Assembly: GCA_002721755.1 (NCBI GenBank)
Contig: PBLL01000041.1
Span: 1-52,965 of the forward strand
Length of the DNA: 52,965 nucleotides
Origin: Actinomycetota bacterium
GTDB taxonomy: Bacteria; Actinomycetota; Acidimicrobiia; Acidimicrobiales; MedAcidi-G1
Direction of reading: 5' to 3'
How positions within the stretch are numbered: position 1 is the first letter of the stretch; every line of letters begins with the position of its first letter. The translations under genes were made by a program, and so were the position numbers. Under the pieces are notes generated by a model. The model saw only the letters and a program-made list of their open reading frames with translations, had not been told where the DNA came from and searched no databases. Of this stretch, positions 1-7,991 are shown one piece after another.

Positions 1-186
1 GTTGGTTCAGCTTTTGGAATCGCTTTAGCTGCCACTCTTACTTTCAGCGGATCAGGTCAGCCAACAGTCGCCCTTTATCAACGAGGTGTCGGATTTATAG
101 TTGTCACTTCGCTCGTTAGTCTGCTACTAACTTTCGGATTGAGGGGAGACAATGAAAGAGAAAGTTCTAATCAAGCATCTCTTTAA
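1..186 (+). CDS. C-terminal end of a membrane protein, probably an MFS transporter (5' truncated by window)
   Basis: Frame 1 reads VGSAFGIALAATLTFSGSGQPTVALYQRGVGFIVVTSLVSLLLTFGLRGDNERESSNQASL*; hydrophobic helices. Confidence 0.6.
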   Translation, partial: VGSAFGIALAATLTFSGSGQPTVALYQRGVGFIVVTSLVSLLLTFGLRGDNERESSNQASL

Positions 187-836
187 AGATTAGGATTTTT
201 TTTCTTCAAAAGTTCCCAGGAGTTTCCGTCATATTGACGTATTACTTTTGCAGGACTTCCAACGGCAACTGAGTAAGACGGAATTTCACCTGTTACAACT
301 GAATTCGCACCTACTACAACGTGGTCTCCTATTTTTGAGCCTGGGAGTATTATGGCTCCAGACCCAATCCAGCTTCCTTTTCCTATTTCTACAGCCTCTT
401 CATTAGGCAATTGTTTCCCGATTGGGACATCGAGTTCTTCATAACCGTGGTTTTGGTCCGTGATGTAAACATTCATCCCGGTGAAGACGTCGTCACCTAT
501 TTCTATTGTGAGATGTCCAATTATTGAAGTGCCTCTGCCTATTAGGCAACGGTCACCAATTCGCACCACGGGGTTAGTTAGCATCTCTTGACCGGGTCCC
601 ATTCCTGCTGAAAGAGTCACATGTGCTGCAATTAGAACATCTTCTCCTATCCATATCCACTTTTCTCCGAAACCAGAACCGGTCGGCCACGAGATACTTG
701 AGCCTGATCCAAATTCTCCAAATCGTTTAGCTCGAATATCTTTTGGACCAATTACAGCCAGGCGCGTAAACATTTCTGAAGTTGTTCTTACGATTCCGCC
801 AACTAAGGGTCTGATAAAGGCAAAAAAAGAACTCAT
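183..836 (-). CDS. Acyltransferase with left-handed beta-helix hexapeptide repeats
   Basis: Repeats such as VRIGDRCLIGRGTSIIGHLTIEIGDDVFTGMNVYITDQNHGYE and IGKGSWIGSGAIILPGSKIGDHVVVGANSVVTG. Confidence 0.9.
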   Translation of the reverse strand: MSSFFAFIRPLVGGIVRTTSEMFTRLAVIGPKDIRAKRFGEFGSGSSISWPTGSGFGEKWIWIGEDVLIAAHVTLSAGMGPGQEMLTNPVVRIGDRCLIGRGTSIIGHLTIEIGDDVFTGMNVYITDQNHGYEELDVPIGKQLPNEEAVEIGKGSWIGSGAIILPGSKIGDHVVVGANSVVTGEIPSYSVAVGSPAKVIRQYDGNSWELLKKKNPNL

Positions 837-855
837 TGAGTGAACCTACTTTGAA

Positions 856-1188
856 CTAATCAATGTCATACGGCAATTCGACGGGCGGCAACGGTGTATT
901 TGATTGGTTCCAGGCAACTAATTCATCCCTGTCACATTCTGAGCATAGATAAACAACGCTGAGAGATTGAATTGAAAGTTGTGTGCCACGTGATTTGTCA
1001 ACTATCGAACGAACTGCCGCTCGCATATCTTCTGCTCCACATTTAGAACATTGTGGTTTAAGGTCTCGTTCCCATTCAACCCCACATGTCTCACAAGTGA
1101 CGGTCACTTTCTCTTTGTTCCCTGATTCTTTTGAGTCGCCTGAGAGATTTTCGTCTTCACCACAACTTGGACAAGATATTTCGTTCAT
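856..1188 (-). CDS. Small multi-zinc-ribbon protein
   Basis: Four CxxC pairs: CPSCG, CETCG, CSKCG, CSECD. Confidence 0.75.
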   Translation of the reverse strand: MNEISCPSCGEDENLSGDSKESGNKEKVTVTCETCGVEWERDLKPQCSKCGAEDMRAAVRSIVDKSRGTQLSIQSLSVVYLCSECDRDELVAWNQSNTPLPPVELPYDID

Positions 1189-1205
1189 GATTTAAATTAC
1201 CAAAT

Positions 1206-1832
1206 CTATTTTTTCTTGAGAACTGTTACCCATCCACCTATATCAGCTCCCGGAAGATGGTCGCCATATTCTTGGAAAAGAACTTCTACCGCACCTTCTT
1301 CAGAGAGTGCGTTAATTTTTTCCCCAACGGAATCATCCTTCCAGTAATGCTCATTTAAACCAATTACTAAAAGACCTTCACTTTTCAGAATTCTCAACAT
1401 CTGACGTATAGCTTCAGTTCTAATATGAGCGAACGCTAAAACACCAACGGCTGAAATCGCGTCGTAAGTTTCAGCCTCTACTTTTAGATCTTCGTTTATG
1501 TCAGCTAAGAACAGTTTTTGATATGCGTTTGTATTTTTTGCTTTTTCAAGCATTGCTGGGGAAAAATCACATCCATCAATGTTTTTAAAGCCCACGTCAC
1601 ACAGAGCTAATCCTGATAACCCGCTTCCGCAGCCAATGTCTAGTATTTTTATTTCATTCTTTTGAGAATAATTGGCTAGGGCATTAGCGCATCGCTCAGG
1701 CTGGGCGTAACTGTTTTCTTTTATCTCTTCGTCATAGGTCTCAGCCCAAGCCTCATAGTGGGCAAGAGTCTCTTCATGGTTTTCAAGTTTGTAAGTCTGA
1801 CTTAAAAATTTTCCTTGTGCCATTTCCCCCAC
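1206..1832 (-). CDS. Class I SAM-dependent methyltransferase
   Basis: Motif I ILDIGCGSGLSGLAL; IDGCDFSPAML; short C-terminal tail. Confidence 0.9.
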   Translation of the reverse strand: MGEMAQGKFLSQTYKLENHEETLAHYEAWAETYDEEIKENSYAQPERCANALANYSQKNEIKILDIGCGSGLSGLALCDVGFKNIDGCDFSPAMLEKAKNTNAYQKLFLADINEDLKVEAETYDAISAVGVLAFAHIRTEAIRQMLRILKSEGLLVIGLNEHYWKDDSVGEKINALSEEGAVEVLFQEYGDHLPGADIGGWVTVLKKK

Positions 1833-1839
1833 CTATACC

Positions 1840-1865
1840 ATTAACACTATCTAAATAGTGTTAAT
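1840..1865. promoter_or_regulatory. Perfect inverted repeat ATTAACACTAT-CTAA-ATAGTGTTAAT, candidate operator
   Basis: 11-bp perfect arms with a 4-nt spacer, 8 bp upstream of the methyltransferase start codon, between divergent genes. Confidence 0.6.
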
Positions 1866-1934
1866 TCAAGTCAACAAAACATAATCATGATGGACTTTTA
1901 CCACAATTTGTTATTCTCTCGTACACTAAAAACA

Positions 1935-1952
1935 TCATGTCATCAGACATGA
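1935..1952 (+). promoter_or_regulatory. Hairpin TCATGTC-ATCA-GACATGA in the cspA 5' region
   Basis: 7-bp perfect stem with a 4-nt loop, ~25 nt upstream of the cspA start codon. Confidence 0.4.
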
Positions 1953-1977
1953 CTGAATAAATGTAAGGAAATAAAGT

Positions 1978-2178
1978 ATGCCTACAGGCACTGTAAAATT
2001 TTTTCTCAACGAAAAAGGATTCGGGTTCATCTCCGTAGACGACGGGGAAGACATTTTCGTCCACTATTCGAATATCGAAGGTGACGGATACAAGAGTCTT
2101 GATGAAGGTCAAACCGTTGAGTTTGAAATCGGTGAAGGTAAAAAAGGCCCAGAAGCCCTGAACGTAAACAAAATCTGA
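1978..2178 (+). CDS. cspA: Cold-shock domain protein
   Basis: [33 protein letters not shown] contains the RNP1 (KGFGFI) and RNP2 (IFVHY) motifs. Confidence 0.95.
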   Translation: MPTGTVKFFLNEKGFGFISVDDGEDIFVHYSNIEGDGYKSLDEGQTVEFEIGEGKKGPEALNVNKI

Positions 2179-2189
2179 TAATTAAAATC

Positions 2190-2276
2190 TTAATTTCGTT
2201 CTCTTAGCCACTCCAAAATAACCTTCTGAACAATTTCTGGTTGTTCTGGTACTAGCGCGTGTCCAGAATCACTCAT
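2190..2276 (-). pseudogene. Alpha/beta-hydrolase C-terminal remnant
   Basis: Short ORF MSDSGHALVPEQPEIVQKVILEWLRERN* resembles the catalytic-His C-terminal end of alpha/beta hydrolases. An in-frame stop lies just upstream and no remaining domain is present. Confidence 0.5.
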
Positions 2277-2436
2277 GATCAATCCCCTCTTCTTCCATCA
2301 CTAGATCCCAACGATCCATACATTCAAGACATCTATATGCAACTACATCTCCAGGTTCCACTTCGCTTTCAGGATTGATTAATAGTTTGCAGTTCCCACC
2401 ACAGTCAACGCAGACGATACTTTCCGGAGCTTTCAT
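2269..2436 (-). CDS. Small zinc-ribbon protein (55 aa), not in the supplied ORF track
   Basis: MKAPESIVCVDCGGNCKLLINPESEVEPGDVVAYRCLECMDRWDLVMEEEGIDHE*; CxxC...CxxC arrangement. Confidence 0.7.
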   Translation of the reverse strand: MKAPESIVCVDCGGNCKLLINPESEVEPGDVVAYRCLECMDRWDLVMEEEGIDHE

Positions 2437-2518
2437 ACTTTCACATTACTTGCTAGTCGCTGTCGTAGTTGTGCAAGTTTTTTAGCTACTGTCTATCCAT
2501 GGCTAGTAGAAGAAAAAA

Positions 2519-3364
2519 GTGATCGCAGTAATTCTCCACCCGGGAGAAATGGGCATTTCGGTTGCTGCCGCCGCAATCGAATCTGGTCATCGAGTTTTAT
2601 GGGTTTCTGAAGGCAGATCTGAGAAAACAAAGAAAAGAGCAGAAGTACATAATCTCGAAGATGTCGGACATCTCACTGAGGTTTGCGGAAGTGACATAAT
2701 TTTTTCAATTTGCCCTCCTCAGGTAGCAATAGAAACAGCAGAAAATGTTAGTGAAATTGGTTTTGGCGGTTTGTACGTAGATGCGAATGCAGGGTCACCA
2801 GAAAGAAAAAGGATTATTTCTGAAATCTTAAAAAGAAAGAATATAGATTTTGTGGACGCCGGAATAATTGGTCTTCCAGCGATTTCCGAAGGCTCAACTC
2901 GTATGTACGTTTCGGGTGAAAGGTCTGAAGAGGTTGAAAAATTTTTCTCAGATGGTTTTCTAGGTGTTAAATCAATTGGAAGTGAGATAGGCAAAGCGGC
3001 AGCTTTAAAAATTGCTTATGGGGCTTGGACAAAAGGTTCTAGTGCATTAATTCTTGCTGTTCGAGCTATGGCGAAAAGCAGTGGTGTGGAAGAAGATTTG
3101 CTCAAGGAATGGGCAGTGTCTCAACCTAATGCTGAGGCAATGACTTTATTATCGGCATCTCTCAACCCTCCTAAAGCGTGGAGATTTGTTTCAGAAATGC
3201 ATGAAATATCTAAAACTTTTGAAGCTGAAAATATCCCTAATGCTTTTTGGGATGCCGCTGCTGAAGTTTATGAACGCTTGAAAGAATTTAAAGATCTTCC
3301 TGAAGATCAATTCGATATAGATACAGTTCTTTGGAAACTTATTGAAGCAAATGAGGATATTTGA
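2519..3364 (+). CDS. NAD(P)-binding dehydrogenase, 6-phosphogluconate / 3-hydroxyisobutyrate dehydrogenase-like
   Basis: N-terminal nucleotide fold (MIAVILHPGEMGISVAAAAIESGHRVLW) and DUF1932-like C-terminal region. Confidence 0.75.
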   Translation: MIAVILHPGEMGISVAAAAIESGHRVLWVSEGRSEKTKKRAEVHNLEDVGHLTEVCGSDIIFSICPPQVAIETAENVSEIGFGGLYVDANAGSPERKRIISEILKRKNIDFVDAGIIGLPAISEGSTRMYVSGERSEEVEKFFSDGFLGVKSIGSEIGKAAALKIAYGAWTKGSSALILAVRAMAKSSGVEEDLLKEWAVSQPNAEAMTLLSASLNPPKAWRFVSEMHEISKTFEAENIPNAFWDAAAEVYERLKEFKDLPEDQFDIDTVLWKLIEANEDI

Positions 3365-3442
3365 CGTCTTTGAAATTAGAATTCGCTAATCACTATTTTT
3401 ACAGAATCTCATTAACCCAAGCCCCTAGCCAAATATTGTTTT

Positions 3443-4588
3443 ATGACTGAAATAAACGGAAATTATGATCCAGCTTTTTCACTAGTTGCGGAAGCTTTTG
3501 AAAAAAACTTTGAAGAAGACAAAGATTTGGGTGCTTGCTGCGCAGTTTTCGTGGATGGTCAAATTGTTGTCGATGTTTGGGGTGGTGTTGCCAACTCAGA
3601 TGAGAACACATTATGGGAAAAAGACACCATAGTGAATGTCTGGTCGACTACAAAAACAATGGCAGCAATTTGCACATTGATGCTTTTTGATCGCGGATTA
3701 ATTGATCTCGATTCCCCTGTTTGCAAATATTGGGAAGCTTTCGCCGAAAATGGCAAAGAAGGTGTTCTCGTAAGTCACTTACTTTCGCATTCTGCTGGGT
3801 TGCCCGGTTTCGATGCTCCAATAAGCGAAGATCAACTTTTTGATTGGGATTACACTTGTCATCGACTTGCCTCTCAGGCTCCTTGGTGGGAACCAGGCAG
3901 CGTATCGGGTTACCACCCGATGACTCAAGGCTGGTTACTTGGAGAGCTTGTTAGACAAGTTGATGGTCGAACTTTAGGTAATTTCTTTAGAGAGGAAGTT
4001 GCCGAACAAATAGGAGCAGATTTTCATATTGGTTTAGATGAGGAACATTTTGATCGTGTTGCTCTTCTAGATACTTCTGCTGTTGACGGACCTGTAGTTC
4101 TAACAGATCAGGCGCCTCATCCTTTTGTTGAACGTGTTGAAAGGCATGGGAGGATGGGTGCGAAAATAGCTAACACGGATCGTTGGAGAAAGTCTGAATT
4201 CCCAGCTGCAAATGGGCACGGAAACGCGCGATCCGTTGCTTTTATACATAGTTTGATCGCATGCAATGGGAGTTCTGACAATTTCAAGCTTATTTCCTCT
4301 GAAACTGTTAAGAAAATTTTTGAAATCCAGACCGATGACACTGATCTTATTCTTGGTGTACCTATTCGTCATGGAATGGGATTTGGTTTAAGGAGTGAAC
4401 TAATGCCGATCAGTCCGAATGAAAATGCTTGTTTTTGGGGTGGATGGGGAGGTTCTCTCGCTGTGATAGACGTTGACGCAAGACTGTCTTTTGCATATGT
4501 AATGAACCGTATGGCACCAAGCCTTCAACATGATATGAGAGCCGGCCGTACCCTTATGGCAGCTCACGCTTCATTAGCTTCGACATAA
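3443..4588 (+). CDS. Serine hydrolase, beta-lactamase / EstB family
   Basis: SxxK motif (WSTTKTMAA), HLLSHSAGLPGFD, GWGGSLAVIDVDARLSFAYVMNRM. Confidence 0.9.
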   Translation: MTEINGNYDPAFSLVAEAFEKNFEEDKDLGACCAVFVDGQIVVDVWGGVANSDENTLWEKDTIVNVWSTTKTMAAICTLMLFDRGLIDLDSPVCKYWEAFAENGKEGVLVSHLLSHSAGLPGFDAPISEDQLFDWDYTCHRLASQAPWWEPGSVSGYHPMTQGWLLGELVRQVDGRTLGNFFREEVAEQIGADFHIGLDEEHFDRVALLDTSAVDGPVVLTDQAPHPFVERVERHGRMGAKIANTDRWRKSEFPAANGHGNARSVAFIHSLIACNGSSDNFKLISSETVKKIFEIQTDDTDLILGVPIRHGMGFGLRSELMPISPNENACFWGGWGGSLAVIDVDARLSFAYVMNRMAPSLQHDMRAGRTLMAAHASLAST

Positions 4589-4602
4589 ATCTCATTGTTT
4601 CC

Positions 4603-5847
4603 ATGAACCAACTATCCGACCCGAAAATACCTTTTGGTATCTATGCGTTAATGGTTTCCGCTTTTTTCGCTTCTATGTCGCAAATTGGTCAAATTACAAT
4701 TATTGGAAAACAAGTCTGGGACATGACCGGAAATGAACTCGATTTGGGTCTGATCGGTGTGGCCGAATTTTTACCAGTCGCTTTGTTAGCCCCAATAACT
4801 GGATCAATAGCTGATCGTTTTGACAGAAGGCGCGTACTTGCTATTGCTCTTTTCGGCGAAATAGTTGTTTCAGTTCTTCTTTTTCTCTACATCCGAAATG
4901 ACCCCACATCTTTGAAACCAATTTTTGCATTAATCCTGCTGTTTAGTGTTTTCAGGTCCTTCGCAATGCCAGCCAATCGAGCTCTTCCAATCGATTTAGC
5001 TCCACCTGGAACCATAGAGAGGGTTGTCGCTTTAAAAGCTGTGTCTTTCATGGCGGGAACTGTTGCCGGACCTATTATTTTCAGTTTCCTTTTTGTAGCT
5101 GATATCGCTCTTCCATATTTAACCGCTGCAATAGGACTTGCTATAGGGATAACACTTCTATCGTTGGTTCCCAAACCTCAAGTCGTGCAATACAAACCAA
5201 CTGGAACTAAGCAGGTTATAAAAGATGCTTTTGAAGGCTTACGTTTCATTCGAAGAACTCCGATCCTATTCGGTGCAATAAGCCTTGACCTCTTTGCTGT
5301 ACTTTTCGGCGGTGTTATCGCTTTACTACCTGCTATCGCCGAAGAACGTCTCGGAGTTGGAGCAGTGGGTCTTGGATGGTTGCGTGCATCAGTTGGAATC
5401 GGTGCGGGGATCACAATGCTCTCCCTTTCGTTTAAACCATTGAAGCGCAATGTCGGTAAAAGACTTATCCATATGGTTGGAGTTTTTGGTGTAGCTACCA
5501 TAGCGCTCGCGATGACTCGAAGTTTCGCTATTGCCTTCATCCTTATATTTATCGCTGCATCAGCTGATGCTGTCTCGATGTTTATACGTGCCAGCCTCGT
5601 TCCTCTCGCTACACCAGAACAGATGAGGGGTCGTGTTCTCGCTGTGGAAAGTGTTTTCATAGGTGCATCAAACGAACTGGGAGCTGCAGAATCTGGTGTT
5701 GCAGCAGCATTATTAGGATTGGTGGGAGCGATACTTTTTGGAGGTGTGGGAACTCTTATAGTTGTTATCTTATGGTGGCGGCTTTTCCCTGCGCTTCGTT
5801 CTGTAGATAGATTTGAGGATGTAAGGGCATCTCAAGAAAATATTTAG
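4603..5847 (+). CDS. MFS transporter
   Basis: Multi-helix protein with GSIADRFDRRRVLAIA motif; EntS/TsgA-like organisation. Confidence 0.9.
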   Translation: MNQLSDPKIPFGIYALMVSAFFASMSQIGQITIIGKQVWDMTGNELDLGLIGVAEFLPVALLAPITGSIADRFDRRRVLAIALFGEIVVSVLLFLYIRNDPTSLKPIFALILLFSVFRSFAMPANRALPIDLAPPGTIERVVALKAVSFMAGTVAGPIIFSFLFVADIALPYLTAAIGLAIGITLLSLVPKPQVVQYKPTGTKQVIKDAFEGLRFIRRTPILFGAISLDLFAVLFGGVIALLPAIAEERLGVGAVGLGWLRASVGIGAGITMLSLSFKPLKRNVGKRLIHMVGVFGVATIALAMTRSFAIAFILIFIAASADAVSMFIRASLVPLATPEQMRGRVLAVESVFIGASNELGAAESGVAAALLGLVGAILFGGVGTLIVVILWWRLFPALRSVDRFEDVRASQENI

Positions 5848-5859
5848 TAGAGAGAAAAA

Positions 5860-6918
5860 ATGAACCAAACAGATAAAAAAACTTTGACCGTTCTTTCCGA
5901 TATTACTTCGGAAGTTGAAGTTTTGTGGGAGGAAAGTAAACCTCTTATCAATCAAAACGACATTGAGAAAATCATAGGCTGGGAACTTAAAACAGAAGGA
6001 CTCTGCAAAGGTGAGATATGTGTTCCTTTTGCCTTACCAGTAGATCATGTTGAATCAGATTTTGTCGACCTTTTGACAATCACGGAAACACTCGGCTTTT
6101 CGACTGTTTTAGATTCTGAGTCAGATTTTATTGCAATTGACACTTTCTCCAGTCTTCGCCATTCAGCTCTCTCAGATAAAAAAGCCCCTGACATTAAACT
6201 TCCAGACCTTGATGGAAATTTGCGTTTGCTTTCTGAGTGGAGTGATAAGAAAAAGTTGCTTGTGGCTTTTTCAAGTTGGTGAGGATGTGCTTTTGATCTG
6301 CCAGGTTGGCAGATACTGTTCGAAGATTTAAAAAATGAAAATTTTGTTGTGATAGCAATCGCTATAGATGAAAACGTTGATGCCATTAAAGAATTAGCAA
6401 AAGAAACTACTTACCCTGTTCTTATTGACGCCAACCATCTTTTTAGTGACCTGTATGCCGTAAGCAACGTTCCAACTGTTATTTGGGTTGACGAAAACGA
6501 CACGATTGTGCGGCCGAATGCTGGAGAGTTCGGCACTGATACTTTCTCTGAACTAACTGGAATCTTATGCGCAGATCATATGAACCAAGTCAAAGCATGG
6601 GTAAAAGACGGTGAACTCCCTGAAGACGCCGACTATGTCGTGGAAGACTTCAATATAGATGAAATTAACGCCCGTCTTCATTTTCGGATTGCTGTGAACG
6701 CATTAAGAGGAGGGCTGAGCGAAGTTTCAGAGCACCACTTCGAGAGGGCTGAAGAATTAGCCCCTCTGGATTTCACAATTGCAAGAGCGTCCATGCCTCT
6801 CCGTGGCGGCAATCCTTTTGGAGAGGAGTTCTTTGATCTTTATGAGAGGTATCAAAAAGCCGGATCCCCTTATCATGGGATACCGCGTAGGACAGCAAGA
6901 TTGGGAAAAAATGATTAA
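5860..6918 (+). CDS. Putative selenoprotein: thioredoxin-fold (AhpC/TlpA-like) protein with Sec encoded by UGA at 6280-6282 (SSWUGC)
   Basis: ORFs 5860..6282 and 6349..6918 are in the same frame, separated only by one TGA, and 6283..6348 is open (GCAFDLPGWQILFEDLKNENFV). UGA sits at the redox-active position after beta-strand KKKLLVAFSSW. A SECIS-like hairpin follows. Confidence 0.85.
6296..6314 (+). promoter_or_regulatory. Candidate bacterial SECIS hairpin ATCTGCCA-GGT-TGGCAGAT
   Basis: Perfect 8-bp stem with a GGU loop. Stem begins 13 nt after the UGA and loop 21 nt after it; G in the first loop positions fits bSECIS models. Confidence 0.8.
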
Positions 6919-7984
6919 GAATGTGATTGTTTGGGGAACCGGTAATGTTGGCAGGCTCGCTATAAGGGCTGTCGCCTCCCATGAAGAGTTAAATCTAAGT
7001 GGTGTGATTGTTCATAATGATTCCAAAGTCGGAGTCGATGCTGGGATCATCGCTGGTATAGGTGAATTGGGAGTCATCGCGACTAATGACATTAGAATTG
7101 CAGAATCATCTGATGTAGATGCGGTTGTTTACACAGTTAATTCCGACTTTCGCCCTGACGAATCACTATCTGAGATTCTTCCTGTGCTTAGATCCGGCAC
7201 GAACGTAGTCTCGAGTAGTTTTTATCCTTTGCTCCACCCGCCGTCCACTCCCGAGCCTATGCGTTCTCAAGTTCTTGAAGCATGTGAAGAAGGTGGTTCT
7301 TCTATTTTTGTTTCCGGAATTGATCCGGGCTGGATAATTGATGTGCTTCCTATTTTCTTGGCAAGCATGGGCTCAAACATAACTGAGGTGCGCGCACAGG
7401 AAATTGCCAACTATGCCGGTTACGATCAGCCAGACGCTGTCAGGTTATTGTGCGGTTTCGGGCAACCCATGGAATATGACCCCCCCATCCTCACCGATTG
7501 GGCTCTAATGCAAGTCTGGGCTCCCATGATCAGGGTTTTAGCAGATGGGTTTCAAGTTGAACTAGAAGAAATTATCACTGAAGTTGACAAACGTCCTCTT
7601 GAAAAAGGCATTTTTGTTGAGGGAATGGGTGATTTTGAAACCGGAACTCAAGGTGCTCTTCGTTTTGAGGTTAAAGGAATAGTTAACGGTAAACCTCTTT
7701 TGGTTATAGAGCACGTAACAAGAATTGATGATGACTGTGCCCCCGAATGGCCGAAAAACAGTCCAGAGGGTGGTTTCCATAATGTGATCATCACTGGTGA
7801 TCCGTGTTTGACAGTTTCAGTTCACGGCGAAGACTCTCTCGACCCTGGTGCTGCTTCTGGAGGCAATTTCACTGCAGCAAATCGAATTGTGAATGCAATA
7901 GTCCCTGTTTGCGAAGCTGGCTCTGGAATCATCCACCCACTTGATTTACCAACTAATTTGGGTTCTTCACAAATAAAAAACTAA
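6911..7984 (+). CDS. Dihydrodipicolinate-reductase-like NAD(P)-binding oxidoreductase
   Basis: MIKNVIVWGTGNVGRLAIRAVASHEELNLSGVIVHNDSKVG. The ATG at 6911 overlaps the upstream stop and is a better start than 6779 in the ORF track. Confidence 0.75.
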   Translation: MIKNVIVWGTGNVGRLAIRAVASHEELNLSGVIVHNDSKVGVDAGIIAGIGELGVIATNDIRIAESSDVDAVVYTVNSDFRPDESLSEILPVLRSGTNVVSSSFYPLLHPPSTPEPMRSQVLEACEEGGSSIFVSGIDPGWIIDVLPIFLASMGSNITEVRAQEIANYAGYDQPDAVRLLCGFGQPMEYDPPILTDWALMQVWAPMIRVLADGFQVELEEIITEVDKRPLEKGIFVEGMGDFETGTQGALRFEVKGIVNGKPLLVIEHVTRIDDDCAPEWPKNSPEGGFHNVIITGDPCLTVSVHGEDSLDPGAASGGNFTAANRIVNAIVPVCEAGSGIIHPLDLPTNLGSSQIKN

Positions 7985-7991
7985 AACTTTT

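Noticed and set aside
5178-5660. 160-aa antisense ORF on the minus strand
   Set aside because: Antisense to a clear MFS transporter gene; composition is typical of a shadow ORF.
5860-6918. Reading the interrupted redox ORF as a simple nonsense pseudogene or two separate genes
   Set aside because: A single stop, at the predicted redox-active residue, with a well-placed SECIS-like hairpin and otherwise intact coding on both sides, fits Sec recoding better than decay. The second ORF alone would lack its redox motif.
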